The notes: generated from the sequence alone by a model not told the origin. Shown: positions 9,950-20,405, numbered from the stretch's first letter. The stretch: DNA of 64,000 bases from an uncultured SAR116 cluster alpha proteobacterium (GCA_902517815.1 CABYED010000004.1:1-64000); one strand, 5' to 3'. Numbers and translations are program-made.

Positions 9950-11083
9950 TCAAAACTTGAGCAAAAAGTTTTCTAACAAAAGAAAATAATCAACTAAATC
10001 TTTGTTAATCAATTTTTCATTAGATTTGTGACCCTCTGAACCTGTCCCCGGACCAATATTTATAATATTAACATTGTCGTCAGCAAAATATCTTCCGTCA
10101 CTTACTCCAATAGAGGATAAAAATTTAGATTTTTGTCCAGTTATCAGTTCTTTGGATTTTGATAATTCCTTTAAATAAATATTTGATTTATTCGATTTAA
10201 ATGGGTTTGTTCCAGTAAGAAATTTTACTTTTGCTGATCTGTCAACTTTCAGGATAAAATTTTTAATCTCATTAAAAGCTTTTTTAACATCTTCTTTATG
10301 AGTAATTCTTCTATCAATTACAATTCTTGTTTTCGAAGGGACAACATTTACATTTTCTCCTCCAGATATAATGCCAACATTAATCGTAGACTTGTGAGTT
10401 CCAATATCATATTTTTTTAAAAATTTTTTAAAACTTGAATTTAATTCATTTATAATTTTTGCGGATTTTTCAATAGCATTAACCCCTTTTTGAGGTTCGC
10501 CAGCATGTGAAGTTTTTCCTGAAACATTTATCTCCAACCAAAAGACACCTCTTTCTTCTATCACAAAATTATTATTAGTTGGAGCACCTAATATTAAAGT
10601 GTGTGGTTTTATAACTTTTTGTTTTTTTAAATATTTTGTACCATCAGGTCCTAAATTTTCTTCATCAGTCACAAAAGTAAAATCTATATTCTCTTTGATA
10701 TTTGGGAAAAGGTTTTTAAAATTTTTAGCTAAATATAAATGAACTGCGGCGCTGCCCTTACAATTAACCGCTCCTAGTCCATATGAATAATTTTTTTCTA
10801 TTTTAAGATCAAAAGGGTTTGTTTTCCACTCACTTAATATTGGTCTGACAGTATCAATATGAGAATTAAAGACTATTGATTTTTTTGGTCCTTTATAATT
10901 CGAAACACAAATATTTATTTTTTCTTTATCAACACCATATGATTTTATTCGTAATCCACTGTTTTTAAGATATGAGGTTACAAACTTTCCAAAAACTGTA
11001 CTACTTCCAGGAGGATAACATGTGTCTATTTCAATAATTTGTTTCAGTAGATCTAATAATTCTTTTTGTATATTTTTTTTCAT
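9950..11083 (-). CDS. M20-family peptidase/deacylase (ArgE/DapE type)
   Basis: VFNSHIDTVRP, GAVNCKGSAAVHL, VTDEENLG, GKTSHAGEPQKG. Confidence 0.85.
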   Translation of the reverse strand: MKKNIQKELLDLLKQIIEIDTCYPPGSSTVFGKFVTSYLKNSGLRIKSYGVDKEKINICVSNYKGPKKSIVFNSHIDTVRPILSEWKTNPFDLKIEKNYSYGLGAVNCKGSAAVHLYLAKNFKNLFPNIKENIDFTFVTDEENLGPDGTKYLKKQKVIKPHTLILGAPTNNNFVIEERGVFWLEINVSGKTSHAGEPQKGVNAIEKSAKIINELNSSFKKFLKKYDIGTHKSTINVGIISGGENVNVVPSKTRIVIDRRITHKEDVKKAFNEIKNFILKVDRSAKVKFLTGTNPFKSNKSNIYLKELSKSKELITGQKSKFLSSIGVSDGRYFADDNVNIINIGPGTGSEGHKSNEKLINKDLVDYFLLLENFLLKF

Positions 11084-11084
11084 T

Positions 11085-11969
11085 TTAAATTCTAAAAAGC
11101 CTTTTTGAGTTAGTTTTAATCATATAATCAATTTCTTCTATTGTGAACCCTAATTCATGTACTTGTTTTATAAATTGATAAAAGCCTAAATGTGGTTTGG
11201 GAAGAATAGAAACACCACAGTCACTTGACAAAATAACATTTTTTGGATCAGCAGCTTCAATTAAATCTTTTAAAGTTTTTAGGGTCAGTCCTTTAATTTT
11301 ATGACTTTCATCGTCAATATGTGTGAGTGGAACTTCCGTGGCTTTAGAAACAAAGAAATAAGAAAATTCAAAGTAAACATTATGGATTTTTAATTTTTCA
11401 ATTGTTGTTTTATTAAAATTATTTGAAGGAACTAAAATTTTTTTTACTCCAAGACTTTTAGCTGCTTTTACTAAAGTTAGAGTTTCTTTAGGTGATAAAT
11501 GCCCTGTATTTAAAACTACATTTTTATTTGCAATTAATTCTAAAATCTTCGTTGTTTCATTTGTAGGTCCACTATCAGGCACATAAAAACAAGCTTGAAT
11601 ATAATCTAATTTTCTTTTTTCTTGAATTGCAATATATCTTGTGTGATGGGTTGGAAACGAAATAAATTTTGCTCCGTCATTTTCAAAATAACTGTATTCT
11701 AGTGAAATTTTAGCGTTCTCATAACTAACGCCTCCTGCAGGAGGTTCCATTATTAGACCACCAAAAATTTTAAGATTTAAATTTGGAAAATTTTTTTTAA
11801 CTAATGATGCATAACCAGATGTATTAGAAAAATTATCCATTAGACCTATTGCATACATTTTATTTTTTTCAGCAAACTTAATCACTTCAAAAATATCAGT
11901 GCTTCTTTTATTTATATGTGGACAACAATGAATATGAATATCAGTAGAATTTTCAAGAAATGAATACAT
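11085..11969 (-). CDS. Metal-dependent amidohydrolase-like protein (PHP/DUF6282-like)
   Basis: TDIHIHCCPH, FPTHHTRY, VVLNTGHLS, VILSSDCGVSILP. Confidence 0.6.
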   Translation of the reverse strand: MYSFLENSTDIHIHCCPHINKRSTDIFEVIKFAEKNKMYAIGLMDNFSNTSGYASLVKKNFPNLNLKIFGGLIMEPPAGGVSYENAKISLEYSYFENDGAKFISFPTHHTRYIAIQEKRKLDYIQACFYVPDSGPTNETTKILELIANKNVVLNTGHLSPKETLTLVKAAKSLGVKKILVPSNNFNKTTIEKLKIHNVYFEFSYFFVSKATEVPLTHIDDESHKIKGLTLKTLKDLIEAADPKNVILSSDCGVSILPKPHLGFYQFIKQVHELGFTIEEIDYMIKTNSKRLFRI

Positions 11970-12733
11970 TATTTTTCTTTAAGAATTTTACCAACAAAGT
12001 CTAAAGTTCTTTTTTCTGAAGGTTTCTCAAAAATATTTTTAGGACTGTTTATCTCTATTATTGATCCATCATCCATAAAAACTACTCTACTGGAAACTTC
12101 TTTGACAAAATTCATTTCATGAGAAACTATCAACATAGTCATACCTTCGGATGCTAGTAATCTAATTGTGTCTAATACTTCTTTTACTAATTCAGGATCT
12201 AATGCTGAAGTTATTTCATCTAAGAGTAAGATTTGTGGGTTTAAACATAAAGCTCTAGCAATAGCAACTCTTTGTTGTTGACCTCCCGAAAGTTCGTCGG
12301 GGTAAGATTTTAATTTATCTTGTAAACCAACTTTCTCTAATAAATATAATGCCTGTTCATTTACCTCTTTTGGGTTTCTCTTTTGAATTTTAGTTGGAGC
12401 AATACATACATTTTTTAAAACATTCATATTTTGAAAAAGATTATATTGTTGAAATACGATAGCTATTTGTTCACGAATATTTCTTAGATCTGATTGATTA
12501 TGAAAGTTGATCAATGTTTTGTTCAAAAAAATTTTGCCAGATTTTGGAATTAAAAGTCCAACTAACATTTTCAAAAGACTACTTTTGCCTGATCCAGAAG
12601 GACCTATTAGACTAACAATTTCGCCTTTATCTACATTGAGATCAATATTTTTTAATACATGCAATTTTTCGTAAAAAGCGTTAGCTGATTTAATTTCTAT
12701 TTGATGCAAGTTTTTTCTCCATAAATTTTCCAA
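11969..12733 (-). CDS. Polar amino-acid ABC transporter ATP-binding protein
   Basis: Walker A GPSGSGKSS, signature LSGGQQQRVAIARAL, Walker B LLLDEITSALD; GlnQ-like. Confidence 0.95.
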   Translation of the reverse strand: MENLWRKNLHQIEIKSANAFYEKLHVLKNIDLNVDKGEIVSLIGPSGSGKSSLLKMLVGLLIPKSGKIFLNKTLINFHNQSDLRNIREQIAIVFQQYNLFQNMNVLKNVCIAPTKIQKRNPKEVNEQALYLLEKVGLQDKLKSYPDELSGGQQQRVAIARALCLNPQILLLDEITSALDPELVKEVLDTIRLLASEGMTMLIVSHEMNFVKEVSSRVVFMDDGSIIEINSPKNIFEKPSEKRTLDFVGKILKEK

Positions 12734-13373
12734 ATCTGTCTAAGGGAAATGAAAGAATAAAATATAAAATTAAAATCGTGCCAAATGATAATAAAGGAGA
12801 GAAACCCTTATTATTAAGAATTTTAGCTGCAAATGTAAGTTCCATTACCCCAATTTGCGAAGCAAGGGCAGTATCCTTAATAAACATTATAAAAAAACCA
12901 AAGGCTGGAGGAAGAATAACTTTCCAAGCTTGAGGGAATATTATTTCTCTTAATGTTTGGTAATATGAAAAATTCATTGCGGCAGCAGCATCCCATTGTG
13001 TTTGGTTAATAGATTCAATTCCACTTCTGATTATTTCGCCTATGTATGCTGTTGCAATTATACAAACTGTGATTGTTGCAATAAGAAATAAATTATCTGA
13101 AATTTTTATTATCTGAAAAACATAAAAAAATAATAATAAAGATACTAAAAAAGGTACTCTTCTAAAAATTTCAGTATAAATTATTATAAATATCCTTATG
13201 GGGAGTAAATATATAGATTTTGTTTTCCTAAAAATGGCTAATAATCCGCCTACGCTAAAACCAACTAAACAACCTATGGCAGTTAGCAAAAAAGTAACAC
13301 CCATGGCTTTAGCTAAAAAAATTACATTCCAAATTGTAAAAAAATTAGGGATTTCTTCAATTAATCTTTCCAT
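12690..13373 (-). CDS. Polar amino-acid ABC transporter permease
   Basis: His/Glu/Gln/Arg/opine permease family (EIIRSGIESINQTQWDAAAAMNFSYYQTLREIIFPQAWKVILPP). Confidence 0.93.
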   Translation of the reverse strand: MERLIEEIPNFFTIWNVIFLAKAMGVTFLLTAIGCLVGFSVGGLLAIFRKTKSIYLLPIRIFIIIYTEIFRRVPFLVSLLLFFYVFQIIKISDNLFLIATITVCIIATAYIGEIIRSGIESINQTQWDAAAAMNFSYYQTLREIIFPQAWKVILPPAFGFFIMFIKDTALASQIGVMELTFAAKILNNKGFSPLLSFGTILILYFILSFPLDRFGKFMEKKLASNRN

Positions 13374-14050
13374 TATTGAATAATCCTTATTTTTGCTTTG
13401 AAAAAATACCTTCCAATAACTGCTAGTAAAAATGTAGCTATAAAGGTGATAACAATATATATCAGAGCCGTTAAAGAAAATATCTCAACTGATCGAAATG
13501 TTTCAGAATTGATATTGAATGCTCTGCCAGTTAACTCTTCGACCCCGAATATAGCAGCCATTGATGTTCCTAATGTCATAATTATATAATGATTTGATAG
13601 AGGAGGGAACAGAACCCTCATGATATGTGGCAAAATGACATATTTGACCTGTTGAACTAGACTAAAATTTAGAGTTTTAGCAGCATCTAATTCATTTTGT
13701 CTTATTGATAAGAAACCAGCCCTTTGGATTTCACATAAATATGCAGCGGCGTTTAAAGTCATTCCAAGAAGAACTGCTATATATGGCGATAATAAAATAC
13801 CAAACTCAGGTAATGCAAAAAACAAAAAATATATTTGAACGAGTTGTGGTGTATTTGTAAAGAACGTAACATAACAGATTACAATTTTATTTGAAACCTT
13901 ATTACCAAATGTTCTAATTGTAGCTAATATTAATCCAAAAAACATTCCACCAAAAAAAGCCAAAATTGCTATTTGTAAACTAATCCAAGCTCCTTTGATG
14001 AGATAAGGAAGAAACTCTAAAACTTGTGTATAAACTAATGTATATCCCAT
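13373..14050 (-). CDS. Polar amino-acid ABC transporter permease
   Basis: EIQRAGFLSIRQNELDAAKTLNFSLVQQVKYVILPHIMRVLFPPLSN. Confidence 0.93.
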   Translation of the reverse strand: MGYTLVYTQVLEFLPYLIKGAWISLQIAILAFFGGMFFGLILATIRTFGNKVSNKIVICYVTFFTNTPQLVQIYFLFFALPEFGILLSPYIAVLLGMTLNAAAYLCEIQRAGFLSIRQNELDAAKTLNFSLVQQVKYVILPHIMRVLFPPLSNHYIIMTLGTSMAAIFGVEELTGRAFNINSETFRSVEIFSLTALIYIVITFIATFLLAVIGRYFFKAKIRIIQ

Positions 14051-14051
14051 G

Positions 14052-14086
14052 TTTACCCTCTATATGTTTTATCATTAGAGGGTAAA
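14052..14086 (-). promoter_or_regulatory. Intercistronic stem-loop sequestering the SD of the first permease
   Basis: Minus strand TTTACCCTCTA-(13 nt)-TAGAGGGTAAA-CATG; perfect 11-bp stem ending 1 nt before the permease ATG and containing AGAGGG. Confidence 0.7.
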
Positions 14087-14104
14087 ATATTTTTTGAAAA
14101 TAGA

Positions 14105-14911
14105 TTAGAAATAAGGTTGTGGTTGTACACTATGTATTTGACGTATTCCAAACCATTTTTCCCAAGTTTCATCTACAAAGTCTGCTCTATGAAGTGTATA
14201 TAAAGCAACATTTAACCATTGTTGAAGGGATGCATTACCTTTCTTTACTCCAATGCCACAATACCAAGTATCAATAGCTTTATCGACAACTTGCCATTTA
14301 ACATCTTTGTACTTATTCATATGTTCACCAAGGAAATCAACAACATCTACAATAGCATCGGCTCTTCCTTGAGCAATAGCTCTCATTGCGTCAGGGTAGT
14401 TGTCGAATAAAGTAATCTTTGCTTTGGTTAAGTTTTTTTTCGCCCAACCAGCTGGCATTGAACCTCTAACCTGAGCGAGTTTAACATCTTCTCTATTCAT
14501 ATCCATCACAGCAGCAAAAGGTTTTTTACTAGTTGTAAGTGCTCCAAAAACCTCTGTGTGAACTGGTACAGTGTAATCAACTATTTTTTGTCTCTTATAA
14601 TTTCTTGTAAGAGCACCCATTACAATATCAATCTTTCCAGTAGCAACAAATGGAATTCTGTCTGGGGAACCAACTTTTACGAGTTCTAATTTTACGCCTA
14701 ACATTTCGGCTAATCTTGCCATTATATCAGCATCAAAACCTACTAAATTATTTTTATCATCATATTTAGCAAGTGGTGGTAACCCCGGATTGACACCGCC
14801 TTTAAGAACTCCTGATTTTAAAATCTCATCTAAAGAACGTGCTTGTGTAACAGCAGAAATTGAGATTAAAACCAATAAAGTTGCAATTGTTTTAAATATT
14901 TTTAAAAACAT
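14105..14911 (-). CDS. Family 3 extracellular solute-binding protein
   Basis: Signal peptide, GVLKGGVNPGLPPLAKYDDKNNLVGFDADIMARLAEMLGVKLELV. Confidence 0.93.
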   Translation of the reverse strand: MFLKIFKTIATLLVLISISAVTQARSLDEILKSGVLKGGVNPGLPPLAKYDDKNNLVGFDADIMARLAEMLGVKLELVKVGSPDRIPFVATGKIDIVMGALTRNYKRQKIVDYTVPVHTEVFGALTTSKKPFAAVMDMNREDVKLAQVRGSMPAGWAKKNLTKAKITLFDNYPDAMRAIAQGRADAIVDVVDFLGEHMNKYKDVKWQVVDKAIDTWYCGIGVKKGNASLQQWLNVALYTLHRADFVDETWEKWFGIRQIHSVQPQPYF

Positions 14912-15139
14912 TATAACCTCCTTTTTTTTGTTATTATTTAAATATTGTTAGTTAAATTATAATAAAATGATAGAATTTTATTCAATAAAATTATTAATTG
15001 CCTATATTTAAACAAATTATGTTTTACTGCCTAATCAATTTGCAGACATATCATATGATAATGCACAAATGTTGTTATTAGAAAATAAAATTATAAAAAA
15101 TCGTTAAAAGTTATCAATTAGAAAGATAGAAGTAAAAAA

Positions 15140-15427
15140 GTGGATTTAAGAGTTTTAAATTATTTTGCTAGAAGTAATAAAGTAAATATTAATGTTAATA
15201 ATAATAAAATTGAAGCTTATGAGGGTGAATGTCTCGCAGTTGTTTTATTTGTAAATAATATAAAAAAATTAAGACTTTCTCCAAAAAAAAAGCAAAGCAG
15301 GGGGATGTTTTGTATGATGGGCTCTTGTCAAGAATGTGTAGTACTTATAGATGATAAAAAAGTTATTTCGTGTAACGTTTTTATTAAGGATGGAATGAAA
15401 ATAAAAGTAGGCGACTTTGATAGATAA
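15140..15427 (+). CDS. (2Fe-2S)-binding small subunit of FAD-dependent dehydrogenase (HcnA/LhpE-like)
   Basis: GMFCMMGSCQECVV...VISC cysteine pattern; directly upstream of HcnB-like gene. TTG/GTG-type start. Confidence 0.8.
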   Translation: MDLRVLNYFARSNKVNINVNNNKIEAYEGECLAVVLFVNNIKKLRLSPKKKQSRGMFCMMGSCQECVVLIDDKKVISCNVFIKDGMKIKVGDFDR

Positions 15428-16835
15428 TAGAAAATATGATGTAATTGTGATTGGTGCTGGACCTAGTGGCGTAAGTTCAGCGATAAACTGCGCAAAAAAA
15501 GGACTTAAGGTTTTAATAGTTGACTTAAATTCCAATACAGGTGGTCAGATTTATAGAGCGCCTCCTAAAACATACAAAAATGTATCAAAAAAACTTGAAG
15601 AAAATGAAATTCAAAAAAATCTCTCAGATGAGATTAAAAAATATAAAATTGAAACAGCTTATAATCATACAGTCTGGCAAGTATCCCCAGGGTTTAAAGT
15701 AAATGCATTTAATGATACTTCTACAATTGAATGGCAATCAAAATCGTTAATTATAGCAACTGGAACCTATGAAAAAATCATACCTTTTGAAGGATGGACC
15801 ATCCCAGGAATTATTGGGCTTGCAGCCTGTACAGTGATACTTAAAGCGCACCATTTTATTCCAAGTAAAAAAATTATTTTGGCTGGTAACGGACCTCTTT
15901 TAATGTTGGTTGCATACTATATAATTAAATTTGGTGGTAAAATAGATGCAATAGTAGATACAAGCAGTAAAATAGATTGGATTAAATCTACTTTGTCTTT
16001 AATGACAAATCCAAAAAATTTTAGAGATGGTATAAAATGGGTTTTTAAAATTTTGCTCAATAGAATTCCTATTTATTCGAATTCTACAATTGAAAAAGCT
16101 ATTGAAGTAGATAGAGGAATAAAAGTAATATTAAGAAATTTAAAAACTGGTAAGACTAAGAACATAATTTCAGAAACAATTGCTATTGGCCATGGCTTAA
16201 TACCAAGTACGGATATTACTAGATTATTGCGGGCTGACCATATTTATGATGAGCAAAAGGGTGGCTGGATAGCAAAAGTTGACCGATTTTTAAGATCTTC
16301 AGTAAGCGGTGTTTATTTAGCTGGTGATGGCGCAGGGATTTCAGGAGCCCTAGCAGCAAGTGACAAGGGTTTGCTAGCCAGTTCGGCTTTATTGTTTGAC
16401 AAAAAAATTATTACACGAAATGAATTTGATCACGACACTCACAAAATTTTAAAAAAATTAGATAAATATGACATCTTTGCAAAAGCTATTTCTAAATTAA
16501 ACTCTACCCCTAAAAAATTAATTGAAAACATAGAAAATGGCACAGTCATTTGTAGATGTGAGGATATTACAAAAGCTGAAATTTTAAGAGCGGTTGATCA
16601 AGGAGCTAGAGATATCAATCAAATTAAATCTTGGACAAGACTTGGCATGGGGCCTTGCCAAGGCAGAACCTGTCAATATTCTACGTCAAAAATAGTTGCG
16701 GAATATTTAAATTGTGAAATTGATGATTTAGGATATTTAGCTGGACGATCTCCTATTAGGCCAGTTCCACTTGACCGAGTATTAGGTAATTTTGATTATG
16801 AAAAAATTACAAAAGTAGAAGCGGCTCCTTTATAA
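15417..16835 (+). CDS. FAD/NAD(P)-binding oxidoreductase with C-terminal BFD-like [2Fe-2S] domain (HcnB/LhpF-like)
   Basis: VIGAGPSGVSSAINCAKKG; ICRCEDITKAEI...MGPCQGRTC. Confidence 0.88.
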   Translation: MIDNRKYDVIVIGAGPSGVSSAINCAKKGLKVLIVDLNSNTGGQIYRAPPKTYKNVSKKLEENEIQKNLSDEIKKYKIETAYNHTVWQVSPGFKVNAFNDTSTIEWQSKSLIIATGTYEKIIPFEGWTIPGIIGLAACTVILKAHHFIPSKKIILAGNGPLLMLVAYYIIKFGGKIDAIVDTSSKIDWIKSTLSLMTNPKNFRDGIKWVFKILLNRIPIYSNSTIEKAIEVDRGIKVILRNLKTGKTKNIISETIAIGHGLIPSTDITRLLRADHIYDEQKGGWIAKVDRFLRSSVSGVYLAGDGAGISGALAASDKGLLASSALLFDKKIITRNEFDHDTHKILKKLDKYDIFAKAISKLNSTPKKLIENIENGTVICRCEDITKAEILRAVDQGARDINQIKSWTRLGMGPCQGRTCQYSTSKIVAEYLNCEIDDLGYLAGRSPIRPVPLDRVLGNFDYEKITKVEAAPL

Positions 16836-16837
16836 AA

Positions 16838-17935
16838 ATGACAAAAACAGATGTAGCAATAATAGGTGGTGGTATTAATGGTGGTTCTACAGGTTTAGAA
16901 CTTGCTAAAAATGGTCTAAACACAACTATCATAGACAAAAATTTTATTTGCAAAGGTGCTTCAGGTGTTAATGCTGGAACATTAACGATGCATATGACAA
17001 GAGCACAATTAATACCTTATGCTAAAAAAGGTTGGGAGCTCTGGATGAATACAAGTCAATGGCTATCAAAAGAAATAGATGTTGAGAAGAAAAATGGACT
17101 CTGTTTGGCTTTTACGGAAGATGAAGAAAAACTTTTAATTGAAAGATCTAAGATAAGAAAGAAATATGGAGCAGACATAAAAATAATATCTAGAGAAGAG
17201 GCTCAAAAAATTGATCCTAATATAAATTCAAATATTAGATGCGCAGCATTTTGTGAAATGGATGGTTATGTAAGCGCTAATCAAACTGGGTATGCTTATT
17301 CTAGAGCCTTAAGGGAAAATAATGTTAAAATTTTAGAAAATTATATTGTTTCGGAAATAGATTACATTAATGATAATTACGTAATAATTTTCGAAAATGG
17401 TGAAAAACTTATTGCTTCAAAAATAATATTAGCAACTGGAGTGAATTTAGAAAAAACACTGAAGTTGTTGGAAATTGATATTAATATTAAATGCCTTCCT
17501 CAACAATTGATAGTTAGTGAGAGAATGCCTAAAATTATGGATACAGTTATTACTGTTGCAAATGGAAAATTATCACTAAAACAGTTTAAAAATGGTACAG
17601 TGCTTATTGGTGGTGGTTGGCCAGGGATTGGAAGCATTGAAGATAATTATACTGAAACAAAACCTGAAAATTTAATTGGTAATATGATGTTAGCATGTCA
17701 TGCAATACCTAAATTAAAGAATTCAAGAGTTGCTAGGGTTTGGTTGGGATTAGAGGCTGAGACAGATGATGCGATGCCTGTAATTGGAGAAATACCACAT
17801 TTTAAAAATGCTTATGTCATTGGTTCAATTCATTCTGGATACACAAGTGGTCCTTATATGGGGAAATTACTAGCTGAAAAAATTTTAGGTAAAGATATAG
17901 ATTTGAGTTTGTTTGATATAAAAAGGTTTCTATAA
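16838..17935 (+). CDS. DAO-family FAD-dependent oxidoreductase (HcnC/LhpB-like)
   Basis: DVAIIGGGINGGSTGLELAKNG; GLEAETDDAMPVIGEIP; GYTSGPYMGKLLAE. Confidence 0.9.
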   Translation: MTKTDVAIIGGGINGGSTGLELAKNGLNTTIIDKNFICKGASGVNAGTLTMHMTRAQLIPYAKKGWELWMNTSQWLSKEIDVEKKNGLCLAFTEDEEKLLIERSKIRKKYGADIKIISREEAQKIDPNINSNIRCAAFCEMDGYVSANQTGYAYSRALRENNVKILENYIVSEIDYINDNYVIIFENGEKLIASKIILATGVNLEKTLKLLEIDINIKCLPQQLIVSERMPKIMDTVITVANGKLSLKQFKNGTVLIGGGWPGIGSIEDNYTETKPENLIGNMMLACHAIPKLKNSRVARVWLGLEAETDDAMPVIGEIPHFKNAYVIGSIHSGYTSGPYMGKLLAEKILGKDIDLSLFDIKRFL

Positions 17936-18856
17936 ATGAATATTAATTTTAAAGGAATATACGCCGCTAATATTGTGCCTCTAAAAACTGATAAATCCAT
18001 TGATAAAGAAAATCTAGCTAAACATGTAATGGAAATTTCAAATGTAAAAGGTATAAGGGGTTTGTTAGTAAATGGACATGCTGGTGAAAATTTTACTCTA
18101 AATGCTAATGAACAAATTCAAGTATTAAAAATTATAAAAGAAAGCATAAAAAAAGAATCATTAATAATTTCAGGTGTTAATTTTGAAGATCCACAAGAAG
18201 CTGCTCGTATTGCAAAAGAAATGCTAGATAGTGGAGCTGACGCAATATTAATATTTCCTCCTTTTTCGTGGTCACAGGGAATAAATACTCAAATGATTTA
18301 TGAACATCATAAAATTATATCAGATGCAGTAAAGGGACCAATATTTATCTATCAATCAAGTATAAACTCTGGTCATCTTTCATATACAAAAGAAATCCTC
18401 GGCAAACTAACTAAATTAAAAAATATAATTGGGATTAAAGAAGGAAGTTGGAATACTGAAAAATACATTGAAAATTTCGAATTTCTAAAAAATATTAATA
18501 AAAACTTTTTTGTGATGGCATCAGGTGATGAGCATATCTACCCATGTTTTAAATATGCTAGTGATGGATCACAAGTGAGTTTGGCTGCAATAGTTCCTGA
18601 AAAAGTAGTAGAATTGATTACAAATATTGAAAATAAAAATTTTGATTTAGCCCAGGATTTAGATAGGAAACTATTAATTTTAGCACAAAATATTTATGGG
18701 AAATATCCACCAAGTTTTGCAACAGCTCGTATTAAGTATTGTTTGAAGATTTTAAAAAAAATACCAATAGAAACAATGAGGTCATCTATTTCACTTGATG
18801 ATGAAGAAAAAATACAGCTAGAAAAGTCCTTAAAATCTATAGGTATGAAAATTTGA
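17936..18856 (+). CDS. Dihydrodipicolinate synthase (DapA)/N-acetylneuraminate lyase family protein
   Basis: VNGHAGENFTLNANE, ILIFPPFSW, IFIYQSS, IIGIKEGSW. Confidence 0.9.
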   Translation: MNINFKGIYAANIVPLKTDKSIDKENLAKHVMEISNVKGIRGLLVNGHAGENFTLNANEQIQVLKIIKESIKKESLIISGVNFEDPQEAARIAKEMLDSGADAILIFPPFSWSQGINTQMIYEHHKIISDAVKGPIFIYQSSINSGHLSYTKEILGKLTKLKNIIGIKEGSWNTEKYIENFEFLKNINKNFFVMASGDEHIYPCFKYASDGSQVSLAAIVPEKVVELITNIENKNFDLAQDLDRKLLILAQNIYGKYPPSFATARIKYCLKILKKIPIETMRSSISLDDEEKIQLEKSLKSIGMKI

Positions 18857-19029
18857 ATATTTAACTATCTTGAATTTGAAAATTAGTAAATTAAATTAAA
18901 CATGAATTTCATTAATGAAGCAATCTTAAACAATTTATCAAGTCACAAATTAAATTATATATATTTTTATTGATTATTTTAGGGCTTCATGAATTTTTTT
19001 TCTATTTAACATTATTTAGAAGGGACAAA

Positions 19030-19569
19030 ATGAAAAGTATAATACAAGCCCAAGGCTTACATCATATAACCTTAAATGGAGCTGATAAAAAAACTTCTAT
19101 AAATTTTTGGCAAAATATACTCGGAATGAGATTTATATTTGAACAGCCAAATTTAGATGATTTAAATACTAATCATTTGTATTTTGATTGTGGTGATGGG
19201 ACTACTGTTACAGTTTTTACGAATGAAAATTTAAAACCGGATAAGCAGAAACTAAAATACGAATGTGGTGGTGTCCATCACGTTGCTTTCTGGGTAAGTC
19301 AAAGTACCATTCGCATTGCTGAAAAAAACTTAACTGATAATGGTTTTGCAAATACTGGTATTAAGGATAGGGGATTTATGGATTCAATTTATTTCAGGGA
19401 ACCCCTAGGTTTGCTTATAGAACTTGCTAGTTATAAATTTGACCCTCCAATAGGTTTCACACATGCAAATGTATTAGAAAAAGCCCATCAATTAAGGGTT
19501 AAAAGGAAAGCAATAAATATTCAAGACGAAGATATTTCAAGCGCAATTAGAGAATTGAGAAAATTATAA
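19030..19569 (+). CDS. VOC-family (glyoxalase/dioxygenase-like) protein
   Basis: GLHHITLNGADKKTSINFWQNILGM...GVHHVAFWV...YFREPLGLLIELAS. Track ORF starts at 18970; ATG 19030 has SD-like AGAAGGG upstream. Confidence 0.82.
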   Translation: MKSIIQAQGLHHITLNGADKKTSINFWQNILGMRFIFEQPNLDDLNTNHLYFDCGDGTTVTVFTNENLKPDKQKLKYECGGVHHVAFWVSQSTIRIAEKNLTDNGFANTGIKDRGFMDSIYFREPLGLLIELASYKFDPPIGFTHANVLEKAHQLRVKRKAINIQDEDISSAIRELRKL

Positions 19570-19570
19570 A

Positions 19571-19984
19571 TTAATACACTGGTTTAACAGTTGGTAATTT
19601 TGCATCAATCCATGATGTTATGCCGTTTTTAGAGTTATATATCTTAAAATCTAACTTTTTATCTATCATTTCTGCAATTATTCTAGTTCTTCTTCCAGTT
19701 CTGCATATTAAAATTATTGGCTTTCCTTCTTCAACTTTTAGACTTAATTTTGAATACCATTCATTAAAATTATATTTACCGTTTTTGTCAAAAAAAGTTA
19801 GTAAAATACTTTTAGGGACAATTCCAGTTTGTTCCCATTCAGAACTCCTTCTAATGTCAATGATGGGAATATCTTTTTTTGATAATTCTTGGATTTGTTC
19901 GTTATTAACATCAACTACTTCAGCATAAGCTAACTTTACAGAAAACAAAAAACAAAAAATTTTTATATAAAATTTAGGTGTCAT
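19571..19984 (-). CDS. Periplasmic rhodanese-like protein
   Basis: Signal peptide; IPIIDIRRSSEWEQTGIV; ILICRTGRRTRI. Confidence 0.85.
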   Translation of the reverse strand: MTPKFYIKIFCFLFSVKLAYAEVVDVNNEQIQELSKKDIPIIDIRRSSEWEQTGIVPKSILLTFFDKNGKYNFNEWYSKLSLKVEEGKPIILICRTGRRTRIIAEMIDKKLDFKIYNSKNGITSWIDAKLPTVKPVY

Positions 19985-20405
19985 TAATAACCTTAAACGG
20001 ACGATAACTTCTATGTATATTAAACCCTTTTAAGAACTTTAATTAGTTTAATTTTGTTTTTCAAACATTAAATGAAAAAACCAGTTTATTTTTAAGATAT
20101 ATCAAAAATTTTTCTTTATGCTGTAAATTATAGTGGTTAGCTTTTTTTGTGTAAATTTTTTAATGCTTTTCTACAATTGATAATATGTAAAAGTTGATAA
20201 GTTTTCGATCTCTAAACTGTTATTATTTAAAAATAATAATTATTATGATCTAAAAAAACATTAACTCAGATATTTTTTAATTTTGGAATAACATGTAATT
20301 TAAAATAAAAATTAAATTAATATTGACACATTAAATTGCGTTTATTTAAATATGTTCTAGTTTAGGGTATTTGTTTTAAAAAAAATTTAAAAAAGCAACA
20401 TAAAA

